Positions 34,346 to 44,953 of a DNA stretch of 64,000 bases are shown here, piece after piece (positions within the stretch are counted from its first letter, which is position 1; each line of letters starts with the position of its first letter). The translations under genes were made by a program, and so were the position numbers. This DNA is from Chlorocebus sabaeus (taxonomy: Eukaryota > Chordata > Mammalia > Primates > Cercopithecidae). The stretch covers positions 70,933,622-70,997,621 of the forward strand of contig NC_132925.1 in NCBI RefSeq assembly GCF_047675955.1, written 5' to 3'. Below the pieces are notes generated by a model. That model was not told where the DNA came from and made no database searches. It was given only the letters and a program-made list of their open reading frames with translations.

Positions 34346-36900
34346 TTACAAACATTTAAAGTATTATTTATCTCTCAGACCCTGTATGCTGAGGACAAAA
34401 AGACTCTGTGTGTGTGTGTGTTTATTGAGACACAAATGTGATTCAAAAACAGGCTTCCTAACACTTGGTAGGGTATGCTTTTTCATCTATATCTACTCTT
34501 GGTTCTGCAACAGCTGTATTTTTTTTTTTTTCTGCTTGTCTTTTTGACGGGAGCAATTCCTATGGCTTATCTCTCTGCATTAGTGGTATTAATAGGATGG
34601 CTATTAAAAATAATAAAGAGAATCAGAATTGTTGGGTCATGTTGAATAATGGTGCTGCATCATGCTTTCTGAGGTGTGGAGGGTATATATTTTACCCCAC
34701 CCAAAATGATTGACAGAGATGTCTTCTTGGCTTATTGGGCTGCAGGCAGGGATGCCAACTGTGGCATCTGTAGGTGGGCATAGCTGTTCACTAGTGAGAT
34801 CACTACACAGTGTGGAATTTTGAAAGCAATACAATGAAAAGAGGAAGTCATAGGAAGTAGAAGCAATATGAAAGTGCTAAGGAGAGGGGAGAGCTGAGAA
34901 GCTATGAATGGTGTGGGGGAGAGAGAAAGTCATCTGAAGGCTAGAGCTGTCCCTGTTGTTTATATTTATTTGAAAGTAAGGGACTTTAAAGCCAGGTGTT
35001 AGGTTACTTTGTAATAATGCAGCATGTATTTAACATGAGTGAAATACAATGATCTTTATTTACCCTGTGGCTTTTAAAATTATGACAGGAGAAATGAAAA
35101 CAGCCAGAGTAGAAAACAAACCTCCCCATGTTAATGATTAGTTCTCCAGGAAGGGTAAGTAGAGGGGAAAAAAGTGACACAAATTAATTGGTGTAATCTT
35201 TCCTTAGCTTGGGTTCATGGACAGTGACTCCTTAAAACATGAATTCCATGTTCTCATCAAAATAAATCCTCATGTATCTACCAAAGCCTGGCAAAAACAT
35301 ACTAGCATTTTCAAGAATACCTTTTATTCTAAAGAGAAGGAGTTTGAAAAAAATCAGGGTTTATACAGGTCAGGATCCTCGAAGCTCCTCAGGGAATAGA
35401 TGTTTATGTCCCATTGATTCTGACAACCTGCCCACTTTTAAATGAGTCATCAGGGATGGGTTGTATGTGGAACAGCTTCAAAATTCCAGTGTCTTGACAC
35501 ATTTTTTGATTACACCATTAAACACAGTAAGGTTACATCTTGAGTTATGATATAGACCGGCAGGTAAAGAGATGGCATTTTCTGAATTTCACTTTATCTC
35601 TATGGAGTTCCTCTTTCTGCACCTACATTTGATTCATTGTTACAGGGTGAATTAAACTTGCATGCGTGATGCAGTTTTTAAAGTCCGTAACTCAAGCACA
35701 GCAATAAAAATGGCAGCTCCCTGTTAAAAAAACCGGCTCAAAGTTTCACTCATTCCTTTCATGAAAGATCGTAATTGTTACTCTTCATGAAGTTCAGCTA
35801 ACTGTTACAGGAGAGAGCATTGGTTCATACTAAATGTTTTTAATGTTCTGTTGCTCAAATATAAGCTCAAAGTTAAAATGCCATTTTTGCAATTTAGCTT
35901 TATGACTAATTATTGCATAAGCAGCAATTGGATTTCCAAATCAGGCTGCCTAGCTATGAACCACCAAATAGGATTGCTTATCTGAAGCAGTTTGCTGCAA
36001 AACCAAACCCTGAAATGAATTACAAGCAAACAATTAAAACGGAGGGTGTTTTCAATAGAGCAACAGCCATCTGAGTGCAGTTATTGGCCATATATTCTTT
36101 TAATTACTCAGTCTGCTTGGTGGAATTTAAAAACAATATTCCATTCTCCTTTTCTATTTAGTAAATGTTGGGCTCATGCCAGTGGACCATCTTCATTTTT
36201 TTTCTGAATGGAATCAGACGATCTCACTCAAAGATCCTTCTCCCAGGGTACATTTGGATAAATCAGTTTCTGTGTCCCTGAAATCAGAGAGTGATTAACT
36301 GCCTATATTTGCCTGCCAAAATGGAGATGCTTTGCGAACTCAAGAATAATAAAAGCAGAAATATAGGAAAAATGTAATCCCACCATTAAGAGACAATATA
36401 ACTCCTTGATTTCACGGAAGCAGTAGCACAGCTGTATAAGGATCATGAAGAGAATAAGACGGCTTTTTACCTTTGTGTAGGTGGCCATCAATTTAATAGA
36501 AATATGAAAGTACCAAACTCATTTTAGTGCTTGAGATTTTGCTTGAATTTAAGATGAAAGGTCCGAGTTTCATTAGAAATGGAAGCAAAGTTGTTTCTAT
36601 CTTCAGAATATATTTTGTTCATAAGTGGCATTCTTTTAATCTGGTTAATTTGAAAAGATCTTAGATGAAAATTATTGCTGCCTGAAAAATAATTACAAAA
36701 TTACATGTGCAACTGCAGACCAATTTAGGAACACAGAAGATTTTTGTCAACCAACAGCAGGGCAAGAGATAGAATAAATCAATCTGTTCTGAAACTTTGA
36801 GAGCTTTGAGGGGATTATCTTTGGAGTATGTGTGTGTCATATTCTGAATCTGAAATAGAGAAAGAATACTATCCCAATGTTAGAAAAATTTCTTCTTTTT
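34346..36900. other. long repeat-poor island
   Basis: About 2.5 kb with only a (TG) stretch near 34407-34421 and a T tract near 34518. No interspersed repeat recognised, no CpG island. It has many homeodomain-like ATTA/TAAT words (for example 'gactaattattgcataagca' near 35907). The absence of repeats in this window is notable; coding is not supported. Confidence 0.5.
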
Positions 36901-36904
36901 TTGT

Positions 36905-37035
36905 CTACTGTGGAGGCTTGCAAACTGTGCGGCATGCTAAGATACTGGGGAAGCTTCTAAAAATCTGAACGCCTAGGTCATATCCCAGACTATGAAATCA
37001 TAGTATGTCCCTCCAAGTTTGAGATACCAACGCCC
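36905..37035. repeat. hAT-Charlie fragment, MER5A-like
   Basis: 'ggcttgcaaactgtgcggca', 'gggaagcttctaaaaatctg' and 'cgcctaggtcatatcccaga' match MER5A-class order. Confidence 0.5.
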
Positions 37036-37459
37036 TCTCTTCCAAAAATCTTCATTGACTCATTGAGGGAGAACATGATTGTCAATGGGTAAGTCCATAT
37101 GTATAATCATAGCTAATTTTCTCAACCAAAAAATAGAAATAAGATTAATAATTGATACTTTCCCTCCACTAATGATGAAAGGACTTTTTAGTCTGCTAAC
37201 CTTTTATTCTTGATAAGTACTATTTAATAATACGGTATTAGTTCAGCCTTTCATTTTGCGAATGAGTGAAATGAACTTGCAAACACGGGTGTTGATGGCA
37301 TGTTTCTAAGAACAATCAGATTGTTTAATAACTTGAGAAAATCTAGAAAACTAATGAAATCCATTAGTAGGCCATTACACATTGAAAGTCTTCTGAATTT
37401 TCTGACTGTCTCAGTTTTTTTAGAATCTGAGTCTTTGCCTTAGGGTACAGGAGTATGCT

Positions 37460-37560
37460 TGAGAGCAGGGATTATAAACTGGTGGCCTATGGGCCAGGTT
37501 TGGTCCACTGTGCTGTTTTAGATTCTGGAAATACCACATCAAGGTCCTAATTTCTAGTTC
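37460..37560. repeat. possible hAT MITE end
   Basis: 'ggattataaactggtggcct', 'atgggccaggtttggtccac' resembles the end of the ttggcaaact class. Short and uncertain. Confidence 0.35.
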
Positions 37561-37835
37561 CTAACAAAAGTTTAGCATATCTAGAGCTGAAAAACTGCTG
37601 TTCCTCTGGGACGGGGCTCCCTTTTGCTTCTGTGTCCCACTAGGTTTTATAGCTGCCTTTCTTATTTACCTTGTAGTCACTGAAGTTTGAGATCTCTGCT
37701 TCATGATAAGAGAGTGAGGCACAGTATGGTTTATTTCTTGGGCTTCCTGACAGAAACAAAGTCATTAATTTTCTTATTTTCTTTTTCTTCAAGTGATGAT
37801 ACATTACAAAGAGAAATACAGTCCTCTGCTGCATT

Positions 37836-38248
37836 AACTTCCTAAGGATGCCATAACAAAGTGCCGTAGCTGGGTGGCTTAAGACAATAAACATTTATTC
37901 TCTCACAGATCTGGAGACTAGAAGTCTAAAATCAAGGTGTTGGCAGGGCTACGCTTCCTCAGAATCCTCTAGAGGAGGATCCTTGTTGCCTCTTCCAGCA
38001 TTTGGTAGCCCCAGGCATTCCTTGGTTTGCAGTTGGAGCACTTCAATCTTGGCCTCCATTGTCATACTCTCTCTGCCTCTGTCTTCACATGACATTTTCC
38101 TCTCCTTACAAGGACACTAACATGTTAGATCAGACTTCATTTTAACTTGATTACACATGGAAAGACCTTATTTCCAAGCCAAGTCATATTTACAGGGATT
38201 AGGATTCAAATATATCTTTTGATGGGACACAATTCAACTTAGAATACT
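37836..38248 (-). mobile_element. MLT1-type MaLR solo LTR
   Basis: 'cttcctaaggatgccataac', 'agctgggtggcttaagacaa', 'atctggagactagaagtcta', 'ttcattttaacttgattaca' and 'ggattaggattcaaatatat' follow a reversed MLT1 LTR. Confidence 0.85.
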
Positions 38249-38880
38249 TGTGTTGTGCAGAGAGCATGAACAGTGTGACGGTGCCCCAGGGCCATGTGTG
38301 GTCAGGTAGTTAAGGTGGTTCCCTTTTGTGGACCAGGTGGCCTGAGATCAGTCCATAGGAGAAAGATGACTCTATGTTTCATCACTTTGTTTTAGTTCTT
38401 TACCATGTTTCTTCCTGTTTGGTCACATGTGCTTATAAGAGTTTCCATCCATCCATGTTTGCCTTATCCTTCCACTGACCTACTACACACATTGGGGGTT
38501 GCCATAAATACTTTGAAAGGAAATAAATATGTTGAGGAAGTGGGACAGAGAGCAAAAATGGCCAAAGTAGTGTTCCCAAGACTTGCTTCCTTCCTTCATT
38601 AGTGCTAAGGGTGGTACAAAAGGTAGGAGAGGTCCTTTCACTCCTCACTGCTCCTGTGTTCTCCCCACTTGGCACATTTTTCTTTGTTACTATGCCGATG
38701 TACCACTTTGTTCCCTGGTTGGGATGCCTTTGCACAAATGTCTGATTTGAGGTCATTTGCACTAGTAATTTAGGGGATTCTCATATCCATATGAATAAGA
38801 TGCTGACCTTCTACCTGAGAATTTACTGTATAACATGACTCATTTGAGTATACTCAGCATGGTCCTTTTTCCCCATTTAT
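38249..38880. other. unassigned non-coding DNA
   Basis: The minus frame 38433-38762 (109 codons) was examined; it has no recognisable domain and no paralogue seen here. No repeat named. Confidence 0.4.
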
Positions 38881-39560
38881 TTTGTTAAATTATGAGTATT
38901 CACACTTTAATCTGATAATCTTTTTTAATTTGTATGTATAGATCATTTACATTTAATGTAATCATTGAAATATTTTGACTTAGGTTTACCATTTTATTAT
39001 TTTCTGTTTGTCACCTTTGCCTTTTGCTTCTTTGTTCCCATTTCCTGCTTTCTTTTATTTGAATAATTTTTAGTATTTCATTTCAATTTATTTATTGACT
39101 TTTTTATACTTCCTTTTTTTCCTATTTTAGTGCTTGCTCTAGGGCTTAAAATCACTAAAATAGGACATTAGAGTACATTAACTCTAATGTACACACTTAA
39201 AGTGTACATTAGAGTTAATATTTTGACACTGAGCAAAACATGGAAGCCTCGCAAGCATATAGGTCTCTTTACCCTCCTCCCTTTATATGATAATTGTATA
39301 TATTACATCTACACACATTAAAAACTCTATTCAAAAATGTTATAATTTTTGCTTTTAACAGTTATACATATTTTTAAGAACTTGAGGCAAAAAATAGACT
39401 ATGTTTACCCAGATATTAACGATTTTTGTTGTTCTTCCTTCATTGATTTTCTTCCTTCAAGTTTCCCTCTGATGTTGTTTCCCTTCAGCCTGAAGAATAT
39501 CCTTTAGCACTTCTTGTAGGGCAAGTCTGTTACCAGTGAATTGTATCCTCATTTTAGAGG
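38881..39560 (-). repeat. L1M internal fragment (antisense)
   Basis: 'gatcatttacatttaatgta', 'agtgcttgctctagggctta', 'cagcctgaagaatatccttt' and 'gcacttcttgtagggcaagt' match the same antisense L1M region that recurs at 49.4-50.9 kb and 51.4-52.0 kb. Holds the inverted-repeat cluster at 39165-39219. Confidence 0.65.
39165..39219. repeat. nested inverted-repeat cluster
   Basis: Perfect 18-bp arms 39177-39194 (attaactctaatgtacac) and 39202-39219 (gtgtacattagagttaat) with a 7-base spacer. In addition acattagagt at 39165-39174 pairs with actctaatgt at 39181-39190. Three alternating copies of one 10-mer, so two competing hairpins are possible. Confidence 0.93.
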
Positions 39561-40180
39561 TGTGAGGTTACCATGGTTTTATTGATGTGTGTGGGTATGT
39601 GTTAAATGTGTGCATTTCTTTTGTTTTCTGATGAGAAACAAAGTTAATTCATCCAATGGGTATTTTTACAGTGGCTACTCCGTGTCGGGCACTAGTTGAA
39701 ACTACTAATTATATGGCAGTGAACGAATCGGAATTTTTTTTTTGCCCTCTTGAGCATCATGTATGAGGGATAGACAGTAAATAAGCAAATAAAGCGTAAT
39801 ATGTCATGAATTCTATGGGGGAAAAATAAAGCTGGGGTCAGAGATGTGCTCTCCCAGCTTTATTAAGGCACAATTGACAAATAAAAATTACATATATTTA
39901 AGGTGTCTAATGTGATATTTTGATATACATATATGTTGTGAAATGATTACCACAATTGAGCTAATTAACATATCTATCACTTCACATAGTTACCTGTGTG
40001 TGTATGTGTGTGGTAAGAATATTTAAGATCTACTCTCTTAGCAAACTTTAAGTCATTAAAACAGTATGATACAGGCATGAAAAGAAGTGCATAGGCCAGC
40101 AGACTAGAAAGCCCAGAAATCAACCCTGGAATAAATGGTCAACTAGTGCTTAACAAAAATCAACTCCAAATGGATTAAAG

Positions 40181-40473
40181 TTTTTTTTTTTTTTTTTAGA
40201 CGGAGTCTTGTTCTGTCACCCTGGCTGGAGTGCAGTGGCCCGATCTCAGCTCACTGCAAACTCTGCCTCCCAGGTTCACACCATTCTCCTGCCTCAGCCT
40301 CCCCAGTAGCTGGAACTATAGGCACCTGCCACCATGCCCAGCTAATTTTTTGTATTTTTAATAGAGAGACGGGGTTTCACTGTGTTAACCAGGATGGTCT
40401 CGATCTCCTGACCTCATGATCCACCTGCCTCAGCCTCCCAAACGATTACAGGCGTGAGCCACCACGCCAGGCC
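40181..40473 (-). mobile_element. AluY/AluS-like, full length
   Basis: Reversed dimer with T tail; exact 14-bp target duplication caaatggattaaag at 40167-40180 and 40474-40487. The 'aaccaggatggtctcgatct' block fits a middle-aged to young Alu. Confidence 0.93.
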
Positions 40474-40497
40474 CAAATGGATTAAAGACTTAAACAT

Positions 40498-40803
40498 GAC
40501 TGGGTGTGATGGCTCCCAACTATATATAATCTCAGTGCCTTGGAAGGCCAGGGCAGGAGGATAGCTTGAGCCCAGGAGTTCAAGACGAGCTGAGCGACAT
40601 AGTGAGATCCTATCTCTAATAAAATAAAATAAAATAAAAATTTAGCCAGGTATGATGACATATGCCTGTAGTCCCAGCTACTTAGGAGGCTGAACTAGAA
40701 GCATGGCTTGAGCCCAGGAGTTGGAGGCTGCAGTGATCTATGATCATGCCACTGCACTCCAGCTTGGGTGACAAAGTGAGCCCCTGTCTGTTTTAAAAAA
40801 AAA
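40498..40803 (+). mobile_element. AluJ
   Basis: Starts 'gactgggtgtgatggctc', with a TAAAA-repeat middle linker near 40617-40640 and right arm 'gaggctgcagtgatctatga'. Only 24 bp from the previous Alu, in opposite orientation: a tail-to-tail pair within the same L1. Confidence 0.87.
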
Positions 40804-40885
40804 ATGTGTGTGTGTATATATATATGTGTGTGTATATACATATACATATATATGTATACACACACACACACACACACACATATAA
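40804..40885. repeat. (TG)n(TA)n(CA)n palindromic microsatellite
   Basis: Grown from the AluJ tail: a TG-rich left side, TA/CATA centre and a (CA) run of about 11 units on the right, so the two sides are complementary. Confidence 0.92.
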
Positions 40886-41335
40886 ACACAAGGCCTAAAA
40901 CTATAAAACTCCTAGAGGAAAACATAGGTGAAAAGCTCAATGATGTTGGTCTTGTCAATGATTTTTTGGCTATGACACCAAAAACACTGGCAACAAAAGC
41001 AAAAAGTAAATGACAGGAGACTGCATCAAAAGTTTCTGCACAGCAAAGACTTGTGCTTTTAAATAGCATAGTCAGAGATGACCTCTCCGAGAAAGGAAAT
41101 GCTGGAGTAAAGATTCAAAGAAGATGAAGGAGCCAGCCCTGACGATATCCGGGGGAAGAATGTTCCAAGTGAGGGGACAGTGAGGGCAGCTGTCCTGAGG
41201 CAGAGGTGATGGGCATGTTTGAGGAGCAGCAGTAGTGTGGCCAGGGTAGTGAGGGAGAAGGTGGTAAGGAATACAGTCAGATGACTGAGGCTGCAGCTGT
41301 AGAGATACTGCCATGAAAATGAGGTGAGAAAGTGT

Positions 41336-42759
41336 AGCCACGTGTTACACACCACTGCGCAAGATTTATGTAGAGAAATCTCTTATTTTTAAATGTTTAC
41401 TCTTCTGGGGCTATAACAGATCAAAAACCTCAAATGCCTAAAGGAACTAGTCTTGTCTCTTACAAAAATATGCAAATGCACATCTAGCATTGCAATCTTC
41501 CAATTTTGCTGGACACATTGGAGAGAGATGATTGAGTTACATCTCTTGATTTTTAAGTACTAACAACTAAAACATTTTCAGAGCCTTGAGCCAAATGAAA
41601 CACCTGTGGGTTGGAATTGGGTTATAAGTTGCTCGTTTTGAGTGCTGGTCTAGAAGCTTTATTACACAACAAGTACCTCTGATCCATCATTCTTTAAGGG
41701 AAATAATGGTTTGTGCATAGATTGCTTTAAATTTGATTTGTATTCTTTATGCCTTCTTCAGTTTGATGCTGTCAGGGACTGTGTACCATAGTCAGTGACT
41801 GGGAGAAAATAATTTTATTTGCACGTGTTGCTGCTTGTCGTGTAGATCAGATGTGACCTGGTGAGATGAGCCAAGGGGCTCCGGTTTGTAAGTGGCTCAA
41901 GGTCGAGTCCCATGATACCGATGGACCTTCACCCTCCTCTCTTCTTTCCTCTTTACAATGGCAGACTTTGGACATTCATCTGACTTTATTGCCTGAGAGG
42001 TTTATTATACTTACCACAGCTTTCTCCACAGCCTGGTGATATAATTATGATTGTTATCTTCTCCTTATCTTCCCTCTCTCTCCCCTTTATGAGATGAAAA
42101 CCTCTGGTATAAATATGTGACAGCGAGGGCATGCGCTTTTTCTTTTTTCTCAGCCTAATGGATGAACAGCTGGGAGTTAATGAGCTTTTAATAGTGAGTG
42201 TAGGGGGTTAGTTTGTTGCAATTTCAGTCTCCGCTGAATACTCTGAGGTCTCGTTGTTTTTCTGTTTCCCCTTAACATTAGCTTTATTGATACCTGCAAA
42301 CACCTGTTTAAAATTCACTCAGCATGCAGGGGACATATTTCTCTTTGGATCACCTTGGCCTCAATTGACTCTTCTTTAATTATGAGGCTCCTGTGGAACT
42401 TCATGTGAGCTTTTATATCTTCATTTTTAAGGGCCTAAAAATGTTATATAGGATTACATTTTTATTTAGCACAGAAATAACTTTCTGCATGAGCTTTGTA
42501 TATTTTTTCCTGACTCTTTTTATTTTTTCTCCTCTGTCCTTAAAGGCAAAACAAGACAAAAACCTTCCTCCACAAATACATTTTGTAGCAATGTTCTTAG
42601 CCTTTATTTCTCATTTATCCTTCCCCAGTAAGTTAAAATTTTCTCAGACCCATCCATTGTAAATCCTGAGTCATAAAATAATTTCCTGTAGCTGAAAAAA
42701 TAATCATGATTAGCAATAATACCTAACTTATATGCAGTTTGTGGATCACCCGTATAAAG
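41336..42759. other. repeat-poor island
   Basis: About 1.4 kb with no repeat recognised, balanced composition and pyrimidine-rich stretches near 42060-42090. No coding frame of interest. With 34346-36900 it is one of the best candidates for constrained non-coding DNA. Confidence 0.5.
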
Positions 42760-42900
42760 CTTACAAATCATTTTCATGCATCTGTATTTTCTCTTTTGGT
42801 ATTCACAATTACCTTCTGAGATGAGCTAGACAATTATTACCATTTTACAAAGTAGAAAACCAAGATACAGCACATTATTAAGACTAAGTGATTATAAAAG
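42760..42900 (+). repeat. MIR SINE
   Basis: 'ttttcatgcatctgtatttt', 'ggtattcacaattaccttct', 'attattaccattttacaaag' and 'gaaaaccaagatacagcaca' in MIR order. Confidence 0.75.
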
Positions 42901-42982
42901 CTAATACTTATATGAGGTAAGATTTCCAACAGTACAAAGCGTACATAAAAGTTTACCTACTTAGAGGTAACCATAGTTAACT

Positions 42983-43170
42983 CTTTCCTTCTTTGAAGTG
43001 ATACAGTCTCGCTATGTTGCCCATTCTGGAATGCAGTGGCTCTTCTGCAGTGTTTACTCACAGGCGTGACTGTAGACCACTGCAGCCTCGAACTCTTGGG
43101 CTCACACGATCCTCCCATCTCAGCCTCCTGGGTAGCTGATACTGTAGGCACATGCCACCTCACCTGGACT
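42983..43170 (-). mobile_element. fossil Alu monomer (FAM), 7SL-derived
   Basis: Read on minus, a single Alu-like arm of about 170 bp: 'ctcacctgg' reversed start, 'gatcgtgtgagcccaagagt', then 'cacgcctgtgagtaaacact' and 'gcaacatagcgagactgtat'. The 'cgcctgtgaata' + 'gccactgca' segment is kept in 7SL RNA and FAM but lost in dimeric Alus. An extra 'cactgca' unit is inserted. Exact 11-bp duplication catagttaact at 42972-42982 and 43171-43181. Confidence 0.82.
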
Positions 43171-43210
43171 CATAGTTAACTATTTTCTTGTGTTTCCTCC
43201 AGTAATTTTC

Positions 43211-43293
43211 CTTTTTTAAAATTTAATTTTAAGTTTCAGGATACATGTGCAGGATGTGCAGGTTTGTTATAGAGATAAACGTGTGCCATGGTG
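43211..43293 (-). mobile_element. extremely 5'-truncated L1PA (about 83 bp)
   Basis: Antisense L1PA 3' end: 'tttaagtttcaggatacatg', 'tgcaggtttgttatagagat'. Target duplication of 16 bp with one difference at 43195-43210 and 43294-43309 (tcctccagtaMttttc). Confidence 0.87.
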
Positions 43294-44029
43294 TCCTCCA
43301 GTACTTTTCTAAACTTATATCTACTTTTTTTAAAACACAAAGTAGAGAATGCTCTCCATGTCATCCTGCAACTTACTTTGTTAATTTAATTCTGTAGGAT
43401 GGAGAGTAAACATATCTGATATCAAGCCATATAGATCACCTTCCTGCATTGTGGGGACTCAATGTAGTTTATTTAACCAGTTCCCTATTGATGGACATAT
43501 AGGTTGTTTCCAGTTTTTGGTATTTTGAAGGAGTACTGAACAGCCTTGTACATGATTGTTGTGTATGTTTGCAAATACACCTGTAGAACAAATGTCTAGA
43601 AGTAGAATTGCTAAGTTAAAGAGTGTGAGCATTTAACATTTAGATGCCTATTAAGAAAAGTGCCCTAGTATTTTATTGCAATATTTTCACAATATAGCTA
43701 TTTACATGAAAAGTTGTGCCTTCCCCTCACAATCTCTCTTAATACTTTGAATCATAAAGCTTTTCAAAATTGCCAGAATTATTTTAATTTTTGCTTCTTT
43801 AATTATTAGTGAGGTTGAGCACCTTTTCATATAATGAAAAGCAATTTGTATTTCTGTTCATGCGTGACCCTTTGTATTCTTAAAGTTTTCTTCATTGATT
43901 TTTAAAACTCTTTATGTATTGAAGAACATAGCTCCATCTGTCTTGTTGCACATCTTTTCCCTAATTTGTCATTTGTGTTTTGACCTTTTTTTTTTCCATT
44001 TCAGACTAATATTTATTGCAAGAGTAAAC

Positions 44030-44157
44030 AGGGTCATTATAAAAATAAATGGGAAAATCTGAAAAGCAAAAAGAAGAAAACTGAAGTCTCAACAATCTTA
44101 TTATTTAGTGATAATCACATCTGTTATTTTGGTGTCTGTTCAGTTCTCTCTTCTGTT
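44030..44157 (-). repeat. L1M 3' end fragment
   Basis: 'aaaagcaaaaagaagaaaac' and 'gataatcacatctgttattt', 'ggtgtctgttcagttctctc' resemble an antisense L1M 3' end. Confidence 0.45.
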
Positions 44158-44212
44158 CTTTTCTCTCTCCCTCTCTCTCTCTCCGTGTGTGTGTGTGTCT
44201 GTCTGTCTGTGA
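44158..44212. repeat. (CT)n(GT)n microsatellite
   Basis: 'tctctccctctctctctctc' followed by 'gtgtgtgtgtgtctgtctgt'. Confidence 0.9.
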
Positions 44213-44509
44213 TTTTTCTTTGAAGTTTATCTTTCAAAATCTGGAGCCATCTGGAGAGTCAAGAAAAGTAGGTGGGAAACTCTGAAACAGATAGATCCAT
44301 TATTTTTTGGATCACTGTCCCCTTTCCATTTTCTTTGAGAAAAGTCCTCAGTGTTTACAAATATCTTTTTCTTGTTTTCCTAAATTTATTCTTGGAAGGC
44401 CTCTCCCCATCTCAGTTTTGTCTTTGCTCACAGTGCTGAGGCTCCCAGGCTGGATGAAGCTCCTCTGTCTGTGCTTGTCTATCTGGTTCTGAGACTGTCT
44501 GCCTTTGTT
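44213..44509. other. unassigned non-coding DNA
   Basis: No repeat or gene recognised. Confidence 0.35.
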
Positions 44510-44953
44510 TTGGATTTTCTGCATGAGTGACCATGTAATCTACAAATAGAAATAGTGTTATTTGCTTTTTATTTCTTTTTCTTGCCTAATTTTCACTGGC
44601 CAGGACCTCTAGTTCAATGTTGAATGGAAGTGAGAGCAAATATTCCTGCTTTGTTCCCAGTCTTAGGGGGAATGCATTTGATCTTCATAGTTGTGTATGT
44701 TTGCTATAGGTTTTTCTGTATGTGCCTTTTATCAGGTTGAAGAGATTTCCTTCTATTTGTAGTTTGCTGAGAGTTTTATTTCTTATGAATGGATGTTGAA
44801 TTTTGTCAAATATTTTTTCTGCATCTATTGAGATGTCATATTGGTGAGTTACATTGGTGTATTTTTTACATTAAATCAACTGCATTCCTTGGATAAACCT
44901 TACTTGGTCATTACATATTATTATTTTTATATACTGCTGGAATTGATTTGCTT

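Larger units (their letters stand above)
39855..41050. mobile_element. 5'-inverted L1MB-type element with internal deletion
   Basis: 39855-40056 is antisense L1 3' UTR ('agctttattaaggcacaatt'). From about 40058 to 41048 it is sense ORF2 ('acagtatgatacaggcatga' ... 'gtttctgcacagcaaag'), broken by two Alus and a microsatellite. The sense part stops well upstream of where the antisense part starts, so about 1 kb of L1 is missing at the junction. Candidate duplication gagatgtgct/gacttgtgct at 39841-39850 and 41048-41057 (8 of 10). Confidence 0.78.
39640..41335 (+). repeat. second clear copy of the ancient LINE-like repeat, split by an L1
   Basis: Left part 39640-39850 ('gtgaacgaatcggaattttt', 'agacagtaaataagcaaata') and right part about 41051-41335 ('cttttaaatagcatagtcag', 'gaatgttccaagtgagggga', 'gtttgaggagcagcagtagt'). 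It parallels 2590-3000 (compare 'gctatttcaaatagggtcac' near 2800). Confidence 0.55.
42905..43990 (-). repeat. ancient L1 (L1ME-type) 3' portion
   Basis: Antisense: 'cccacgc'-free diverged 3' part, then 'ccctattgatggacatatag', 'tagaagtagaattgctaagt', 'agtgaggttgagcacctttt' and 'tttgtcatttgtgttttgac'. Interrupted at 42983-43170 and 43211-43293 by younger insertions. Confidence 0.65.

Noticed and set aside
40695..41069. 124-codon minus-strand frame
   Set aside because: Runs through an antisense AluJ, the microsatellite (giving a Val-Cys/Tyr-Ile run) and L1.
42983..43170. A functional 7SL RNA gene
   Set aside because: It lacks the central S domain of 7SL and is flanked by a target duplication, so it is a retroposed monomer.
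44158..44212. Telomere-like or satellite repeat
   Set aside because: It is an ordinary CT/GT microsatellite.
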